Shown here: positions 63,327 through 64,000 of the stretch, piece by piece
Layout of the letters: every line of letters begins with the position of its first letter
Numbering within the stretch: the stretch's first letter is position 1
Source: Vreelandella massiliensis
Lineage (GTDB): Bacteria > Pseudomonadota > Gammaproteobacteria > Pseudomonadales > Halomonadaceae
DNA length: 64,000 nt
Reading direction: 5' to 3'
NCBI RefSeq assembly: GCF_900155385.1
Contig: NZ_LT699745.1
Span: 481,713-545,712 of the forward strand
Notes under the pieces: generated by a model
What the model was told of the DNA's origin: nothing
Database searches by the model: none
The model's input: only the letters and a program-made list of their open reading frames with translations
Position numbers and translations under genes: made by a program

Positions 63327-64000
63327 ATGAAGCTGTTCGACGAGATTCCCCGCGAGCGCCCGGCCACGCCGCTGCTCGACTCTTTTGACCACCCCGCGGC
63401 GCTGCGAGCCATGAGCGCGGCACAGCTCGCCCAGCTCGCCGATGAGCTGCGCGCCTACCTGCTCTACAGCGTCGGCGTCTCCGGCGGTCACTTTGGCGCG
63501 GGGCTTGGCGTGGTCGAGCTGAGCGTGGCGCTGCACCACGTGTTTCACACCCCCCACGACCGGCTGGTGTGGGACGTTGGCCACCAGGCTTACCCGCACA
63601 AGGTGCTGACCGGGCGCCGCGAGGCGATGCTGAGCATTCGTCAGCACGGGGGGCTGGCCGCTTTCCCACGGCGCGCCGAATCCGAGTACGACACCTTCGG
63701 CGTGGGCCATTCGAGCACCTCGATCTCCGCCGCGCTTGGCATGGCGCTGGCGGCCAAGGCGCAAGGCGAGAAGCGCCGCGTGTGCGCGGTGATCGGCGAC
63801 GGCGCGCTCACCGCGGGCATGGCCTTTGAAGCGCTGGCGCACGCCGGGCATGTCGACGCCAATCTGATGGTGGTGCTCAACGACAACGAGATGTCGATCT
63901 CGGAAAACGTCGGCGGTATCGCCACCTACCTCGCCCGGGTGCTCTCCAGCAAGCCCTACCTCAAGATGCGCGAAGAGAGCAAAAAGGTGCTCTCGCATCT
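63327..64000 (+). CDS. dxs: 1-deoxy-D-xylulose-5-phosphate synthase, cut by the right edge
   Basis: Dxs makes DXP from pyruvate and glyceraldehyde 3-phosphate, the start of the MEP pathway. Only the first 224 codons are in the window. Seen are the start [37 protein letters not shown] (His near the thiamin site), [35 protein letters not shown] and the thiamin-diphosphate motif [18 protein letters not shown] with [11 protein letters not shown]. The ATG at 63327 has AAGAG upstream. The frame stays open to base 64000. Confidence 0.95.
   Translation, partial: MKLFDEIPRERPATPLLDSFDHPAALRAMSAAQLAQLADELRAYLLYSVGVSGGHFGAGLGVVELSVALHHVFHTPHDRLVWDVGHQAYPHKVLTGRREAMLSIRQHGGLAAFPRRAESEYDTFGVGHSSTSISAALGMALAAKAQGEKRRVCAVIGDGALTAGMAFEALAHAGHVDANLMVVLNDNEMSISENVGGIATYLARVLSSKPYLKMREESKKVLSH

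Overview
The window looks like chromosomal DNA of a halophilic or marine gammaproteobacterium, most probably Halomonadaceae. This rests on the combination of genes (a BCCT transporter, the urease and urt sets, a PuuD-type urate pathway, the xseB-ispA-dxs order) and on the general look of the proteins, not on a database match.

Region 1 (1 to about 10.8 kb) is accessory DNA next to the 3' end of a tRNA-Arg gene. It holds two large overlapping tyrosine recombinases, a compact integration module (integrase, excisionase-like protein, two small unknowns, divergent HTH regulator with a shared operator), an hsdM scrap, a nuclease-like gene broken by two frameshifts, the right end of a tnpB element and a DUF4143-type ATPase. 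Many parts are decayed, as expected of an insertion and defence hot spot.

Region 2 (10.8 to 17.4 kb) has the tRNA, a structured RNA candidate with its own promoter and terminator, an acyl-AMP ligase/ACP/acyltransferase fusion, a globin-coupled diguanylate cyclase and a chemoreceptor.

Region 3 (17.4 to 30.7 kb) is urea nitrogen: ureDABCE plus a truncated ureF fused to a foreign membrane tail, no ureG, then the urea transporter urtABCDE. A TOPRIM/ATPase gene pair (RloB/RloA-like) next to another hsdM scrap sits between the two operons. Both urea operons have good sigma-54 promoter matches, and two repeated TGGTGC-type boxes lie upstream of urtA.

Region 4 (30.7 to 52.7 kb) is a purine catabolism cluster: an NMT1/THI5-type ABC transporter, BCCT transporter, allA, allE, puuE, a GntR regulator, puuD, uraH, uraD, a xanthine/uracil-type permease, guaD, xdhC, xdhB and xdhA, and a RutR-like regulator. 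Guanine goes to xanthine, urate, 5-hydroxyisourate, OHCU, allantoin and allantoate; after ureidoglycine, ureidoglycolate is split to glyoxylate and urea, which feeds urease. Two steps are weak: xdhB carries an out-of-frame deletion, and no allantoate amidohydrolase is present. A palindrome TTGTATACAA recurs upstream of the purine genes and is the likely operator of the GntR protein. An SDR-SPW-VKOR fusion and a rhomboid protease interrupt the cluster.

Region 5 (52.7 to 64 kb) has a ParDE-like toxin-antitoxin pair, folK and folM, a large MscS-type channel, an AllR-like IclR regulator with yqaA, an enoyl-CoA hydratase, trhO, serA, and xseB-ispA-dxs (dxs runs off the right edge).
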